64,000 bases of DNA from Planktomarina sp. (lineage in GTDB: Bacteria > Pseudomonadota > Alphaproteobacteria > Rhodobacterales > Rhodobacteraceae): NCBI GenBank assembly GCA_020629235.1, contig JAHDDS010000001.1:52836-116835 (forward strand), read 5' to 3'. Positions 20,063-30,768 of this stretch are shown piece after piece (the stretch's first letter is position 1; each line of letters begins with the position of its first letter). The notes under the pieces were generated by a model. The model was not told where the DNA came from, did no database searches, and saw only the letters and a list, made by a program, of their open reading frames with translations. The translations under genes were made by a program, and so were the position numbers.

Positions 20063-21321
20063 GTGTTCAAATACATCGTCTGTCCAATGGTATGCGGATC
20101 GTGACCGAAAACATGCCGGGCATGAAATCCGCCTCTGTCGGGATATGGGTGAACGCGGGCGGACGCCACGAAGCGGAAGCGCAAAACGGGATTGCGCATT
20201 TTCTAGAACACATGGCCTTCAAAGGCACCAAGCGCCGCAACGCGCTTCAAATCGCTGAAGCCATTGAAAATGTGGGCGGGTATATCAACGCCTATACCAG
20301 CCGGGAAATGACCGCGTATTATGCGCGGGTTTTGGAAGATGACGTGGCCTTGGCCCTGGACGTAATTTCCGACATTTTGCTGAACCCTGTGTTTGACCCG
20401 CGCGAGATCGAGGTGGAACGCGGCGTGATTTTGCAAGAAATCGGCCAGGCCCTGGACACCCCAGACGACATTGTTTTCGATTGGCTGCAAGAAGTGTCCT
20501 ACCCAGACCAACCCCTGGGGCGCACGATTTTGGGCCCGGCAGAACGGGTTTCCAACTTCACCCGGCAGGACTTGGCGGGTTTTGTCGAAGACAACTACAA
20601 CCCCGACCAGATGGTGCTGGCGGCTGCGGGCAGTGTTGATCATGACGCCATCGTGGCCCAGGCCGAAGCCTTGTTTGGCGACCGCGCGAAACGGCAGCAG
20701 CCCCAGTTTGTGCCAGGCAAGTTCCAAGCCGGTGAACGGTTGGAAGTGAAGGACCTGGAACAGGCCCATTTTACTTTGGCGTTCGAAGGGCCAAATTATC
20801 AGTCCAAAGACATTTACGCCGCGCAGATTTTTTCCACCGCGTTTGGTGGGGGCATGTCATCGCGATTGTTCCAAGAAGTGCGCGAAAAGCGGGGCCTGTG
20901 TTACACGATCTTTTCGTCAGCTGGGGCCTATACCGACACAGGGACTGTCACGCTTTATGCAGGCACGTCTGGCGAACAGGTGCCTGGGCTGGCCGAAATC
21001 ACCATGGACGAATTGAAGCGCGCTGCGGATGATATGTCCGAAGATGAAGTGGCCCGCGCCCGCGCCCAGATGAAGGCGGGTTTGCTGATGGGGCTGGAAA
21101 GCCCTGCGTCCCGCGCCGAACGCTTGGCCCGCATGGTGGCCATCTGGGACCGGGTCCCCGAACTGGACGAAGTCATTACACACGTCGACAATGTGGACAA
21201 ACAAATGGTGCGCGATTTTGCCGGTGGCCTGGTGGACGCCCCGGCCATGGCAATGGCGGTGTACGGCCCCGTGGACCAGGGGTTCAGCGTCCGTGATTTG
21301 CAGGCACGCCTTGCGGCGTGA
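20059..21321 (+). CDS. M16-family peptidase (mitochondrial processing peptidase-like), GTG start
   Basis: HFLEHMAFKGTKRRNALQIAEAIE inverted zinc motif. Confidence 0.95.
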   Translation: MSVQIHRLSNGMRIVTENMPGMKSASVGIWVNAGGRHEAEAQNGIAHFLEHMAFKGTKRRNALQIAEAIENVGGYINAYTSREMTAYYARVLEDDVALALDVISDILLNPVFDPREIEVERGVILQEIGQALDTPDDIVFDWLQEVSYPDQPLGRTILGPAERVSNFTRQDLAGFVEDNYNPDQMVLAAAGSVDHDAIVAQAEALFGDRAKRQQPQFVPGKFQAGERLEVKDLEQAHFTLAFEGPNYQSKDIYAAQIFSTAFGGGMSSRLFQEVREKRGLCYTIFSSAGAYTDTGTVTLYAGTSGEQVPGLAEITMDELKRAADDMSEDEVARARAQMKAGLLMGLESPASRAERLARMVAIWDRVPELDEVITHVDNVDKQMVRDFAGGLVDAPAMAMAVYGPVDQGFSVRDLQARLAA

Positions 21322-21905
21322 TGATTTTCCGGCGGCGACGGATAACCCTTACGTCTGACCGGCTGTTGCTGCGCGCGCCCGTCCACAAGGATTTTGTGGA
21401 TTGGACCAAGCTGCGGACCCAAAACCGAGATTTCTTGGAACCTTGGGACCCGGTCTGGGCCAAGGATCACCTGACCCGCAAGAATTTCACCAACCGGGTG
21501 TATTGGTCCCAACGGGCCATCGCGTCGGGCACGGCGCTGCCTTTGTTCGTGTTCCTGAAGGACAGCGACACACTGGTGGGGGCGGTGACGTTGGACAACA
21601 TCCGCCGCGGCCCCATGCAGATGGGAACGCTGGGATATTGGATGGCTGAAGACCACACCCGCCAGGGGATCATGCGCGAATCCATCGCTTTGGTGCGCGA
21701 CTATGCCTTTGAAACGCTTGGCCTCAGCCGGATAGAGGCGGCGTGTTTGCCCGAAAACCAAGCGTCGCGTGGGTTGTTGGAAAGTTCTGGGTTCAAGTAC
21801 GAAGGTGTGGCGCAAAGCTATCTTCAGATAAAAGGGCGGTGGCGCACCCACGTGCTGTACGCCAGCTTGCGCCATGACAGGCGCGGGCGCGCAGATACGG
21901 ACTGA
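21318..21905 (+). CDS. GNAT family N-acetyltransferase (RimJ/RimL-like)
   Basis: LGYWMAEDHTRQGIMRESI; ATGA overlap with preceding CDS. Confidence 0.88.
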   Translation: MMIFRRRRITLTSDRLLLRAPVHKDFVDWTKLRTQNRDFLEPWDPVWAKDHLTRKNFTNRVYWSQRAIASGTALPLFVFLKDSDTLVGAVTLDNIRRGPMQMGTLGYWMAEDHTRQGIMRESIALVRDYAFETLGLSRIEAACLPENQASRGLLESSGFKYEGVAQSYLQIKGRWRTHVLYASLRHDRRGRADTD

Positions 21906-21954
21906 CGGTTCCGACACGGCGTGACAAATTCTGCGCGCGCGTTATCCTTTGGCT

Positions 21955-22764
21955 ATGCGTATATTAATCCTGTCGATTTTTCTAATGCTGCCCGGGATGG
22001 CCTGGGGGCAAGCTGGGGTCAGCCAGTGTTTTGCCATTGCGGGTGATCCCCCCCAACCGCGCGTTATCCGGGCCAAGTATTCGGACCCATTGGACATCGC
22101 ACAGGTGCGCATCAGCTATGTCGATCATGCGATGTTTTTGATCCAAGGGGGCGGCGCGTCGGCAGCCACAGATTACACCGGGTTCTTGGGTATGGTGGAT
22201 TTTGTGCCCGACATCGTCACCATGAACAACGCCCACGAAACCCATTGGACCAGCCTTCCAGACGCCAGAATTCCCCACATCTTGCGCGGTTGGCCCCAAG
22301 GCCCGCAGCCCGCTTTGCATTGGATCAAAGTGGACGACATGGTGGTGCGCAACGTTACATCGGACACGCGTTCGCCCTTTGGCGGCCCGGTGCGACGGCA
22401 CGGGAATTCCATTTTCATCTTTGAAGTGGCGGGTCTGTGCATCGCGCATTTGGGGCATTTGCACCACGACCTGACGGATGAACAATACGCTTTGATGGGG
22501 CACATGGATGTGGTGATGGTGCCGGTGGACGGCGGTGCGACGCTGCCCCATGCCACGGTCATCAACATCATGAAACGCCTTCAGGCCAAAGTGGTGATCC
22601 CGATGCATTGGTTTTCCATCGGCGGGCGAGAGTTGTTTTTGGACGCCCTGGCGGACGATTTTGCCATCGACCGCACGGATGCATCGGCCATCACCCTGTC
22701 CGCGCGAACGTTGCCCAAAACCCCCACTGTGATGGTGATGCGATCTGAATTTTTGCGCGATTGA
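21955..22764 (+). CDS. Secreted MBL-fold metallohydrolase-like protein
   Basis: Signal peptide; LHHDL, VVMVPVDGGATLPHA, VIPMHWFSIGG; UlaG-like fold with a degenerate first His motif. Confidence 0.7.
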   Translation: MRILILSIFLMLPGMAWGQAGVSQCFAIAGDPPQPRVIRAKYSDPLDIAQVRISYVDHAMFLIQGGGASAATDYTGFLGMVDFVPDIVTMNNAHETHWTSLPDARIPHILRGWPQGPQPALHWIKVDDMVVRNVTSDTRSPFGGPVRRHGNSIFIFEVAGLCIAHLGHLHHDLTDEQYALMGHMDVVMVPVDGGATLPHATVINIMKRLQAKVVIPMHWFSIGGRELFLDALADDFAIDRTDASAITLSARTLPKTPTVMVMRSEFLRD

Positions 22765-22773
22765 AGGGGCTGA

Positions 22774-23304
22774 CTAAAGCCCGTCGAAGGCGCACAGAAC
22801 GTGGGTTTTGACGCCCATATCGTCCAGCACTTTGCGGCCCCCCAATTCCGGAAGGTCAATGATGAACCCGCACCCCAGAACGTCTGCCCCCAACCGTTCC
22901 AGCAATTTCAGCCCCGCCACGGCCGTGCCGCCGGTGGCCAGCAAATCATCCACCACCAAAACCTTTTCGCCGGGGTCTATGGCGTCCACGTGCACTTCCA
23001 CTGTGGCTTCACCGTATTCCAGGGTATAATCCTGGGCAAAGGTTTCACCGGGCAACTTGCCTGCTTTGCGAATGGGCACAAAGCCTGCGGTCAACTGGTG
23101 GGCAATGGCCCCGCCCAAAATAAACCCGCGCGCTTCAAGGCCCACGACTTTGTCGATTTCTTGCCCCGCCCATGGGTGCAGCATCTGGTCGATGGCCATG
23201 CGAAACCCACGGGGGTCTGCAAACAGCGTGGTGACATCGCGGAACATGATCCCGTCGTGGGGGAAGTCTGGGATGGTGCGGATATAGTCTTGCACGGTTT
23301 TCAT
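22774..23304 (-). CDS. apt: Adenine phosphoribosyltransferase
   Basis: [19 protein letters not shown] and [25 protein letters not shown] motif. Confidence 0.97.
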   Translation of the reverse strand: MKTVQDYIRTIPDFPHDGIMFRDVTTLFADPRGFRMAIDQMLHPWAGQEIDKVVGLEARGFILGGAIAHQLTAGFVPIRKAGKLPGETFAQDYTLEYGEATVEVHVDAIDPGEKVLVVDDLLATGGTAVAGLKLLERLGADVLGCGFIIDLPELGGRKVLDDMGVKTHVLCAFDGL

Positions 23305-23305
23305 A

Positions 23306-23896
23306 TCATGTCCCTTCGTCGGTGGGATAAAGGTTCAAAAGAACACCCCAGATCAGCGCGGCTTCGCGAATCCACCGCCCCGTGCGCACGCGCAGGGTGG
23401 TCCAGGTGCCAAGCCAGGCCCGGTCGCTGTGGTCCGCCGCCACAAACTGAGCATCTAGGCCATAGCGCGCGCAATGCAATGCAATGCGGGGCAAGTGGAA
23501 TTTCTGGCTGACGAAAATGACCGACCGTGGGTCTTGTCGTGCGGCTTCGGCCTTGCAGGTGTCGGGGGTGCGGATGGCGGTGGTGTCCATGGCAATGGCG
23601 TCGGCGGGAACGTTCTGCGCTTCCAGATACTTTTGCATGGTGCGTGCCGCAGAAGGCGCGTTGGACACCACCAGTGTTTTCACCGTCCCGCGCCGCCACA
23701 GGGCCACGCCCGTGTCCAACCGTTCGCGGTGCAGCGGGCTGATTTGGCCGCCCCGCACCACTGCACCAAAGATCAATGCCGCATCTGCAGATGTGGCACC
23801 TTTGAAGGTTGTGATGGGCGTGCTTAGGGTTTGCCACACCCAAGGTGCCGCAAAGACCGCGCCCGACAGAACTAAAGTGACCAACAGTTTGCGCAT
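23306..23896 (-). CDS. YdcF-family (DUF218) protein
   Basis: [30 protein letters not shown]-type DUF218 pattern; N-terminal TM. Confidence 0.8.
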   Translation of the reverse strand: MRKLLVTLVLSGAVFAAPWVWQTLSTPITTFKGATSADAALIFGAVVRGGQISPLHRERLDTGVALWRRGTVKTLVVSNAPSAARTMQKYLEAQNVPADAIAMDTTAIRTPDTCKAEAARQDPRSVIFVSQKFHLPRIALHCARYGLDAQFVAADHSDRAWLGTWTTLRVRTGRWIREAALIWGVLLNLYPTDEGT

Positions 23897-23923
23897 CGCA
23901 CCGGACCGAATGACGTGCCTGTC

Positions 23924-24796
23924 TTAAAGCATTCTTCCCGCGACGGCGTCCAGCTTGGAAACCAAGGCAGGGTCGCGTTTTTCTGGGGCGGTCAGAATGG
24001 CAAATTCCAAGGCCTTGTCGCAGCCGTGGGGACAGTCTTCGCGGTCGGGTCCCAGCAGGTCGGGCAGGCGGGCCACCATGCCGCGCGCGTTGTCGGCGTT
24101 GCCCATCAGGGTTTTGATGATCTCGGTCACGTCCACTTCCCCGTGATCGGGGTGCCAACTGTCATAGTCGGTGATCATCGCCACGGACGCATAGCACAGC
24201 TCCGCCTCGCGGGCCAATTTTGCTTCGGGCATGTTGGTCATGCCGATCACGTCACAGCCCCACACTTCGCGGTACAGTTTTGATTCCGCCAGGGTCGAAA
24301 ACTGCGGCCCTTCCATGGCCAGGTATGTCCCGCCGCGGTGCACGGTGATGCCCTGGGCTGTGGCGGCGGTTTCGCAGGCATCCGACAGGCGTGGGCAGGT
24401 GGGGTGCGCCACGCTGACGTGGGCCACGCATCCATCGCCAAAGAAGGATTTTTCCCGCGCAAACGTGCGGTCGATGAATTGATCCACCACCACGAAATGC
24501 CCCGGCGCCATGTCTTCACGGAATGACCCGCAGGCCGACACGGAAATCACGTCTGTTACGCCAACGCGCTTTAACGCATCAATATTGGCGCGATACGGCA
24601 CGGTGGTGGGGCTGTGGATGTGGCCACGGCCATGGCGGGGCAGGAACGCCATCTTCACGCCGTTCAAGCGCCCCACCATAATTTCGTCCGACGGGGTGCC
24701 CCAGGGACTGTCTACGGTTGTCCATGTGGCATCTTCCAGACCGTCAATTTCATACAGGCCCGATCCGCCGATGACGCCGATCATTGTTTCGCCCAT
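23924..24796 (-). CDS. mtnP: S-methyl-5'-thioadenosine phosphorylase
   Basis: IGVIGGSGLYEIDGL, LPRHGRGH, MEGPQFSTLAESKLYR, IGMTNMPEAKLAREAE. Confidence 0.96.
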   Translation of the reverse strand: MGETMIGVIGGSGLYEIDGLEDATWTTVDSPWGTPSDEIMVGRLNGVKMAFLPRHGRGHIHSPTTVPYRANIDALKRVGVTDVISVSACGSFREDMAPGHFVVVDQFIDRTFAREKSFFGDGCVAHVSVAHPTCPRLSDACETAATAQGITVHRGGTYLAMEGPQFSTLAESKLYREVWGCDVIGMTNMPEAKLAREAELCYASVAMITDYDSWHPDHGEVDVTEIIKTLMGNADNARGMVARLPDLLGPDREDCPHGCDKALEFAILTAPEKRDPALVSKLDAVAGRML

Positions 24797-24857
24797 GGGG
24801 TGTCTCCTTTGTCAGTTTTGCGCAGATTGCCACAGGGGCGGCGCGGCAAACAGGGCG

Positions 24858-25463
24858 TTATTCGCCCGGTCGCTTTAAGGTGAACACATTGTCCACCACG
24901 CTGTAATCGCGATAGCCCAGCCGGGCTAAGGGTTTGAACCGGGTGACATCGAAAATGCCGTCCACCAAGCAGTCATCGCGCAGGTGCACGCCGGTGACTT
25001 CCCCCACCACCAAAAAGTTTTCGGCCCCGCGAATTTTGTGAATGTCCACCACTTCGCATTCCAAGGACGCTGGTGCGTCAGTCACGCGCGAACACGCAAT
25101 GGTGCTGCAATTGGTGCGGGGCAATTGGGCCAAATCGAATTCATCCACGTCCTTGGGCCACGGTCCCGCCGTGGCGTTCATGACGTCGCGCGCGGCACTT
25201 TCCACAATATTCACGCAAAATACCCCGGTGTCGCGAATGTTGGCCACGGTGTCCTTGGTGTCGCCGCGATCTGGTTTCGCACTGGTGGACGCGAACATCA
25301 CTTGCGGCGGCACGTAAGCCACGGCGTTAAAAAAGCTGTAGGGTGCCAGGTTTTCTGACCCATCGCTGCCGCGCGTTGAAATCCAGCCAATGGGGCGGGG
25401 TGTCACGATGGCGTTGAACGGATTGTGGGGCAACCCGTGGCCGTTTTTGGGTTCATAGAACAT
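24858..25463 (-). CDS. Flavin reductase family protein
   Basis: NAIVTPRPIGWISTRGSDGSENLAPYSFFNAVAYVPPQVMFA. Confidence 0.92.
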   Translation of the reverse strand: MFYEPKNGHGLPHNPFNAIVTPRPIGWISTRGSDGSENLAPYSFFNAVAYVPPQVMFASTSAKPDRGDTKDTVANIRDTGVFCVNIVESAARDVMNATAGPWPKDVDEFDLAQLPRTNCSTIACSRVTDAPASLECEVVDIHKIRGAENFLVVGEVTGVHLRDDCLVDGIFDVTRFKPLARLGYRDYSVVDNVFTLKRPGE

Positions 25464-25477
25464 CGCAGGGGGCTTTC

Positions 25478-26038
25478 GTGATGATTTACCGCGACCCTAC
25501 GACCATGCTAGGGCGGCCTCAAGCCAAAGTGGGGCAGGGTGCCGTGGACAAGTTGCGCCAAGAAACAGATGCAGATGGGCCGGCAATCGAAGCCCTGTAT
25601 GACCTGTGCTTTTCGCCGCAGCGCCACAGCTTATCGTCCTATCAATTTCGGACGGGCGTTCATCCCATCGCCGATTTGTGCCAAGTGGCCCATGACCCAT
25701 CTGGGGCCTTGGTGGGGGCCATTCGGTACTGGCCCGTGACCGTTGGCCAACAGGCCGCCTTGCTGTTGGGCCCCATCGCAGTGCATCCCGACCGGCAAGG
25801 CACAGGCGTGGGGCGGTTGTTGATCGGGCAGACCGTGCCCCAAGCGCAATCCTTGGGATGGGCGCGGATCATGTTGGTGGGGGATCAACCCTACTATGGG
25901 CGGTTTGGTTTTGCCGTGTTGCCGGGTGTTGTAATGCCCGCACCCACAGATCCTGCGCGCGTTTTGGGATTTACCCGCGACACGGATGCCTGGTCCGGCG
26001 TTACAGGCACCGTGCGCAAGGTCACGCCTGGTCTTTGA
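25478..26038 (+). CDS. GNAT family N-acetyltransferase
   Basis: LLLGPIAVHPDRQGTGVGRLLI acetyl-CoA motif. Confidence 0.9.
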   Translation: MMIYRDPTTMLGRPQAKVGQGAVDKLRQETDADGPAIEALYDLCFSPQRHSLSSYQFRTGVHPIADLCQVAHDPSGALVGAIRYWPVTVGQQAALLLGPIAVHPDRQGTGVGRLLIGQTVPQAQSLGWARIMLVGDQPYYGRFGFAVLPGVVMPAPTDPARVLGFTRDTDAWSGVTGTVRKVTPGL

Positions 26039-28280
26039 TCCAGGCTGTTACGTCGCGCCGGATGCTTTGGGCCCCAGCGTTGCGGGTGTCGTCGATCACG
26101 GTTTTCAGGTCCTGAAGGTTCAGCCGCCGCAGCATATGTTTCACCGGACCAATGGACGCCGGACGCATGGACAGCGTGGGCATGCCCAGGGCCGCAAAGC
26201 AGGCTGCTTCCACCGGGCGGCCCGCGTCTTCCCCGCAAAACGACAGGCGGGTGTTGCTTTCCCGGCAGCGCCCGACGATCATTTCCAGGAAATTCATGAA
26301 GCTGGTGTTCAGCGTGTCATAACGCCGGCGGACCCGTTCGTTTTCGCGGTCGGCCGCAAAGAAGAATTGCTTAAGATCATTGCCGCCGATGGACAAGAAA
26401 TCCACGTCGTCAAAAAACTGCTTTGGCGCAAAGGCCAGCGACGGCGTTTCCAACATGGCCCCCACTTCGATGGACGGCGGCAACGGGTGCCCCAGGCGTT
26501 CTTCGCGCGCCACCGCTTTGTCCAATTGCGCCTTGGCCGCGTGGAATTCTTCCAGCTGCGCCACAAACGGGAACATGATGGACAAGGGTCGCCCTTTGGC
26601 CGCGCGCAGAAACGCCTGCAACTGCATGCGCAGGATGCCTGGCTTGTCCAATCCCACCCGCACCGCGCGCCACCCCATGGCGGGGTTCGGTTCGTCCTCT
26701 GGCTTCATATAGGGCAGCACTTTGTCGGACCCGATGTCCAATGTGCGAAAGGCCACCCGTTTGCCATGGGCCGCATTCAAGACCCGGTCGTATTGCGCCG
26801 ACAATTCCGCCCGTTTGGGCATGGAATTGGCCACCAGAAATTGAAGCTCTGTCCGAAACAGGCCCACGCCTTCCGCGCCCGAACTGTCCAGAGATGGCAA
26901 ATCCGCCATAACGCCCGCGTTCATGTGCAATTCCACGCGCGTGCCGCACAGGCCCTGGGCGGGTTTGTCGCGCAAATCGGCGTACCGTGTGGCGGCTTGG
27001 CGCTGCATGGCGATTTTGTCACGAAACGCGGTGCGAATGGTTTCGTCCGGGCGCAGGTGCACAACGCCCGCATCGCCGTCCACCATCACCTCGTCCCCGT
27101 TCAGCGCTTCGGTGGTGATGCGCGCGACGTTGATCAACAAAGGAATGGCCAAGGCCCGCGCCACAATGGCGGCGTGCGATCCCACCGATCCTTCTTCCAA
27201 GACGATACCGCGCAGCGACCGGCCGTAATCCAGCAATTCCCCCGGGCCGATGTTGCGGGCCACCAGGATCGGGTCTTCGGGCAGGTCTGCCCCAGTGTCT
27301 GACCCTTGGCCCGTCAAAATGCGCAGAAGCTTGTTGGACAGATCGTCCAGGTCGTGCAGGCGTTCGCGCAGGTAAACGTCGCCCACCTGTTCCATACGCA
27401 CGCGGGCTGCGGACTGTTCCTTTTCCACGGCCGCTTCGGCAGACAAGCCGCGCGCGATGTCTTCTTCCATGCGCCGCCGCCAGCCCTTGGAATTGGCGAA
27501 CATGCGATACGCTTCCAGAATGTCCAGTTGATCTTTGTCACCGGTGCGCGCGTCCGCCAGCATTTGATCCACGCCCACCCGCAAGGTGTCCAGCGCATCG
27601 TTCAACCGGGTCAATTCCACATCGGGATCGTCAGCCACAGGGTTGGTAACCACCACGCGCGGTTCATGCAGCCACACCCGGCCTTGCGCCACGCCTTCTT
27701 GCCCAACGCCGCCGGACAGATTTGCGGGCCGTTGGTGCAGGGCTTCCAAGGCAGCGCCTTCGCCAACAAAGGCCCCAAGTTCGGTCATTTCGGCCAAGAC
27801 CATGGCCACGACTTCCAAGGCATAGACCTCGTCACCCGAATATTCGCGCGCCTCTTTCGATTGGACCACCAGAACACCCAGGGTTTCGCCCAAGCGTTGG
27901 ATCGGCACACCCAGGAACGATGAAAAGCTTTCTTCGCCCGTTTCGGGCATAAAGCGGAACCCGCGGGCGTTGGGGGCGTCTGCGGTGTTGACGATCCGGT
28001 TGCGCCGGGCCACGCGGCCCACCAGGCCTTCCCCGATGCGCATACGGGTTTGGTGCACGGCTTCAGCGTTCAAGCCTTCGGTGGCGCACAGTTCCAACGT
28101 GTCGGCATCGCGAAACAGATAGATAGAGCAGACTTCCGTGCCCATGGAAACAGCCGTCAGTTGGACGATTTTGTCCAACCGCGCTTGTCCCGCGCTGTCT
28201 TCCGCCATGGCGTCGCGCAGGGCCACCAGCAATTTGCGGCTTTCACTTTCGGTTGCTTGTGCCACCGTTTTGCCCCCCAA
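26022..28280 (-). CDS. ptsP: Phosphoenolpyruvate-protein phosphotransferase, nitrogen PTS EI with GAF domain
   Basis: N-terminal GAF, GSVGSHAAIVARAL phospho-His site, RTELQFL, SIGGNDLKQF; adjacent to lysC. Confidence 0.96.
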   Translation of the reverse strand: MGGKTVAQATESESRKLLVALRDAMAEDSAGQARLDKIVQLTAVSMGTEVCSIYLFRDADTLELCATEGLNAEAVHQTRMRIGEGLVGRVARRNRIVNTADAPNARGFRFMPETGEESFSSFLGVPIQRLGETLGVLVVQSKEAREYSGDEVYALEVVAMVLAEMTELGAFVGEGAALEALHQRPANLSGGVGQEGVAQGRVWLHEPRVVVTNPVADDPDVELTRLNDALDTLRVGVDQMLADARTGDKDQLDILEAYRMFANSKGWRRRMEEDIARGLSAEAAVEKEQSAARVRMEQVGDVYLRERLHDLDDLSNKLLRILTGQGSDTGADLPEDPILVARNIGPGELLDYGRSLRGIVLEEGSVGSHAAIVARALAIPLLINVARITTEALNGDEVMVDGDAGVVHLRPDETIRTAFRDKIAMQRQAATRYADLRDKPAQGLCGTRVELHMNAGVMADLPSLDSSGAEGVGLFRTELQFLVANSMPKRAELSAQYDRVLNAAHGKRVAFRTLDIGSDKVLPYMKPEDEPNPAMGWRAVRVGLDKPGILRMQLQAFLRAAKGRPLSIMFPFVAQLEEFHAAKAQLDKAVAREERLGHPLPPSIEVGAMLETPSLAFAPKQFFDDVDFLSIGGNDLKQFFFAADRENERVRRRYDTLNTSFMNFLEMIVGRCRESNTRLSFCGEDAGRPVEAACFAALGMPTLSMRPASIGPVKHMLRRLNLQDLKTVIDDTRNAGAQSIRRDVTAWIKDQA

Positions 28281-28334
28281 AGGTTGCGTTCAGTGTATCG
28301 AAGCTTGCCCGCCAGGGAAACCGGAACTGTGTGT

Positions 28335-29573
28335 TTAGGCGGCTTTGTCCAAATCAAACACGTCGTGCAGCGCTTGAACCGCCAGGTCCATGTACTTGCG
28401 TTCGATCAGAACGGAAATTTTGATTTCCGACGTTGTGATGATTTTGATGTTGATGCCGTTGTCGGCCAGGGTCTTGAACATCTTTGCGGCCACACCTGCG
28501 GCAGACCGCATGCCGATCCCCACCACAGACACTTTCGCCACGGCTTCGTCCGCCACGACATCGTGGAAGTTAATCTCGCCCCGGTCCTTGGCGTCTTTCA
28601 TGGCTGTTTCGGCCAGCAGGACCTGGTCGGCGGGGCACGAAAAGGTCATGTCCGTGCGGCCTTCCTCTGAAATATTTTGAACGATCATATCCACATTCAC
28701 CCCGGCATCAGACAGGGGCGTGAAGATGGCGGCTGCGATGCCCGGGCGGTCCGCCACGGAAATCAGGGTCATCTTTGCTTCGTCTTTGCTGAAGGCCACA
28801 CCGGCCACGACATTGCTTTCCATGATTTCCTCCTCTGAACACACCAGCGTGCCGGCGGTGTCTGACATTTCTTCGAACGAGCTGAGCACCCGCAATTTTA
28901 CTTTGTACCGCATGGCCAGTTCAACGGACCGGGTTTGCAGGACCTTGGCCCCCAAGGACGCCAGTTCCAGCATTTCTTCGAATGCAATCTTGTCCAGTTT
29001 GCGGGCTTTGTCGCAGACCCGTGGGTCTGTGGTGTAAACCCCATCCACGTCGGTATAAATATCGCAGCGGTCCGCTTCAAACGCGGCGGCAAAGGCCACG
29101 GCGGTGGTGTCTGACCCGCCGCGTCCCAAAGTGGTGATGCGGCCATCGGGGCTGACGCCTTGGAAACCCGCCACCACGGCCACCTTGTTGCCCGCCGCAA
29201 AGGCTGCGTCCAGATTGGCTGTCGGGATATCTTCAATCCGGGCGCGTTCGTGCTTTTCTGTGGTCAAGACCGGCACCTGCCAGCCCTGCCAACTGCGGGC
29301 GGGCACGTCCATTTCTTGCAACGTCAGGGCCATCAATCCGGCGGTGACATTTTCGCCAGAACTGACCACCGCGTCGTATTCCGCACTGTCATAAAGCTTG
29401 GATGTTTCGCGCACCCACCCCACCATTTCGTTGGTTTTGCCGGACATGGCCGACACGATCACGATCACCTCGTACCCTTTGGCCACCTCTGCGCCCACGC
29501 GCTTGGCGGCCCGGCGGATGCGGTCGATGTTGGCAACGGATGTGCCGCCGAATTTCATCACAAGGCGTGGCAT
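28335..29573 (-). CDS. lysC: Aspartate kinase with two ACT domains
   Basis: MPRLVMKFGGTSVANIDRI, GRGGSDTTAVAFAAA; start moved inward from the 440-aa ORF. Confidence 0.97.
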   Translation of the reverse strand: MPRLVMKFGGTSVANIDRIRRAAKRVGAEVAKGYEVIVIVSAMSGKTNEMVGWVRETSKLYDSAEYDAVVSSGENVTAGLMALTLQEMDVPARSWQGWQVPVLTTEKHERARIEDIPTANLDAAFAAGNKVAVVAGFQGVSPDGRITTLGRGGSDTTAVAFAAAFEADRCDIYTDVDGVYTTDPRVCDKARKLDKIAFEEMLELASLGAKVLQTRSVELAMRYKVKLRVLSSFEEMSDTAGTLVCSEEEIMESNVVAGVAFSKDEAKMTLISVADRPGIAAAIFTPLSDAGVNVDMIVQNISEEGRTDMTFSCPADQVLLAETAMKDAKDRGEINFHDVVADEAVAKVSVVGIGMRSAAGVAAKMFKTLADNGINIKIITTSEIKISVLIERKYMDLAVQALHDVFDLDKAA

Positions 29574-29673
29574 ACGCATATTCCCCGGTGTGGTCCGCGC
29601 GCGACTTAGGCGGTTCAGCACGCAGGTGCAACCGTCAAACCCAGGGTCCAAGGCCAACTGTGGCCCCGCGTCG

Positions 29674-30297
29674 TCAGTACGGGTGGGGGCGTCCGTCCCA
29701 GGTTAAAAATTCGCCCGTGGTCGTCAACGACAAGGCGTCAAACCGCGCCATCATTCCGTCGGCGCTTTCGTCCACGCTGATATCGGCAGTACCCCCGCCC
29801 ATATCCGTGCGCACCCACCCGGGATGATAAATGCCCACAGCAATGCCATCGGGCTGCAAATCCGTGGACAAATTGCGTCCCACGTTCAGAACCGCCGCCT
29901 TGCTGGCACGATAGATATAGCTTCCCCCGGGCGCGCGGTCCTGGCTGGCCATTTGCGACGACATGATTGCGATTTTTGCACCATCCGTCGCCCGCAGCGC
30001 AGGCAAACACGCTTGAATGGTCAAAAACGCGCCGGTGACGTTCACGGCAAAAGCCTGTGCCCAGTCGTCCGCAGGAAAGCCTGTGTCCAAGGTCTGGCCC
30101 GCGTCAGGAAAAATTCCCGCGTTGCACACCAACAGATCCAGCCGCGACAGGCGCGCGCAATAGGCGCGGATCGCGGCAGGTTCTTCCATGGGCAGGTCTT
30201 TGCGGCCCGGTGCCAGAACGCGTGCGCCACGGGCCGCAAACCGCGCCGCCAACGCGGCACCAATCCCGCGCGTGCCGCCGGTGATTAAAACGTCCAT
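29674..30297 (-). CDS. SDR-family oxidoreductase
   Basis: TGGTRGIGAALA, CNAGIF, YIYRASKAAV. Confidence 0.92.
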   Translation of the reverse strand: MDVLITGGTRGIGAALAARFAARGARVLAPGRKDLPMEEPAAIRAYCARLSRLDLLVCNAGIFPDAGQTLDTGFPADDWAQAFAVNVTGAFLTIQACLPALRATDGAKIAIMSSQMASQDRAPGGSYIYRASKAAVLNVGRNLSTDLQPDGIAVGIYHPGWVRTDMGGGTADISVDESADGMMARFDALSLTTTGEFLTWDGRPHPY

Positions 30298-30722
30298 CAG
30301 TTGGTCTTTCGCTTGGGCACAAAGGGCAGGGGGGCAACGGGCACGCCGTCTTCGATCAGGGATTTGGCCTCTTCCGGCTTGGCTTCGCCGTATATGGCGC
30401 GGTGTTCCTTGTCGCCGTCGTGCATGGCGCGCGCCTCAGACGCGAAGTTCAGGCCCACGTATTCGGAATTGTCTTCCACATCTTTGCGCATGGCGGCCAG
30501 GGCTTTTTCGGTGTCGGACTTTGCATCGCGCAGGGCGGCTGCGGCTTCGGCTTTGCGGGCCGTGCGCACTTTGGGGGCCATCAGGGTTTTTGCCACATCA
30601 TCGCTGCCGCACTGGGGGCAAGTGACCATGCCCGCTGCCCGGACTTTTTCGAAATCGTCTGACGACCCGAACCAGCTTTCAAATGCGTGGTCTTCGCTGC
30701 ATTTCAAATTGAATTTGATCAT
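30297..30722 (-). CDS. DUF1178 family zinc-ribbon protein
   Basis: MIKFNLKCSEDHAFESWFGSSDDFE and CPQCGS. Confidence 0.9.
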   Translation of the reverse strand: MIKFNLKCSEDHAFESWFGSSDDFEKVRAAGMVTCPQCGSDDVAKTLMAPKVRTARKAEAAAALRDAKSDTEKALAAMRKDVEDNSEYVGLNFASEARAMHDGDKEHRAIYGEAKPEEAKSLIEDGVPVAPLPFVPKRKTN

Positions 30723-30768
30723 TGCGGATCCCCAAAGCCGACCAGCAGAACTATGCGATGCCAGCGTC

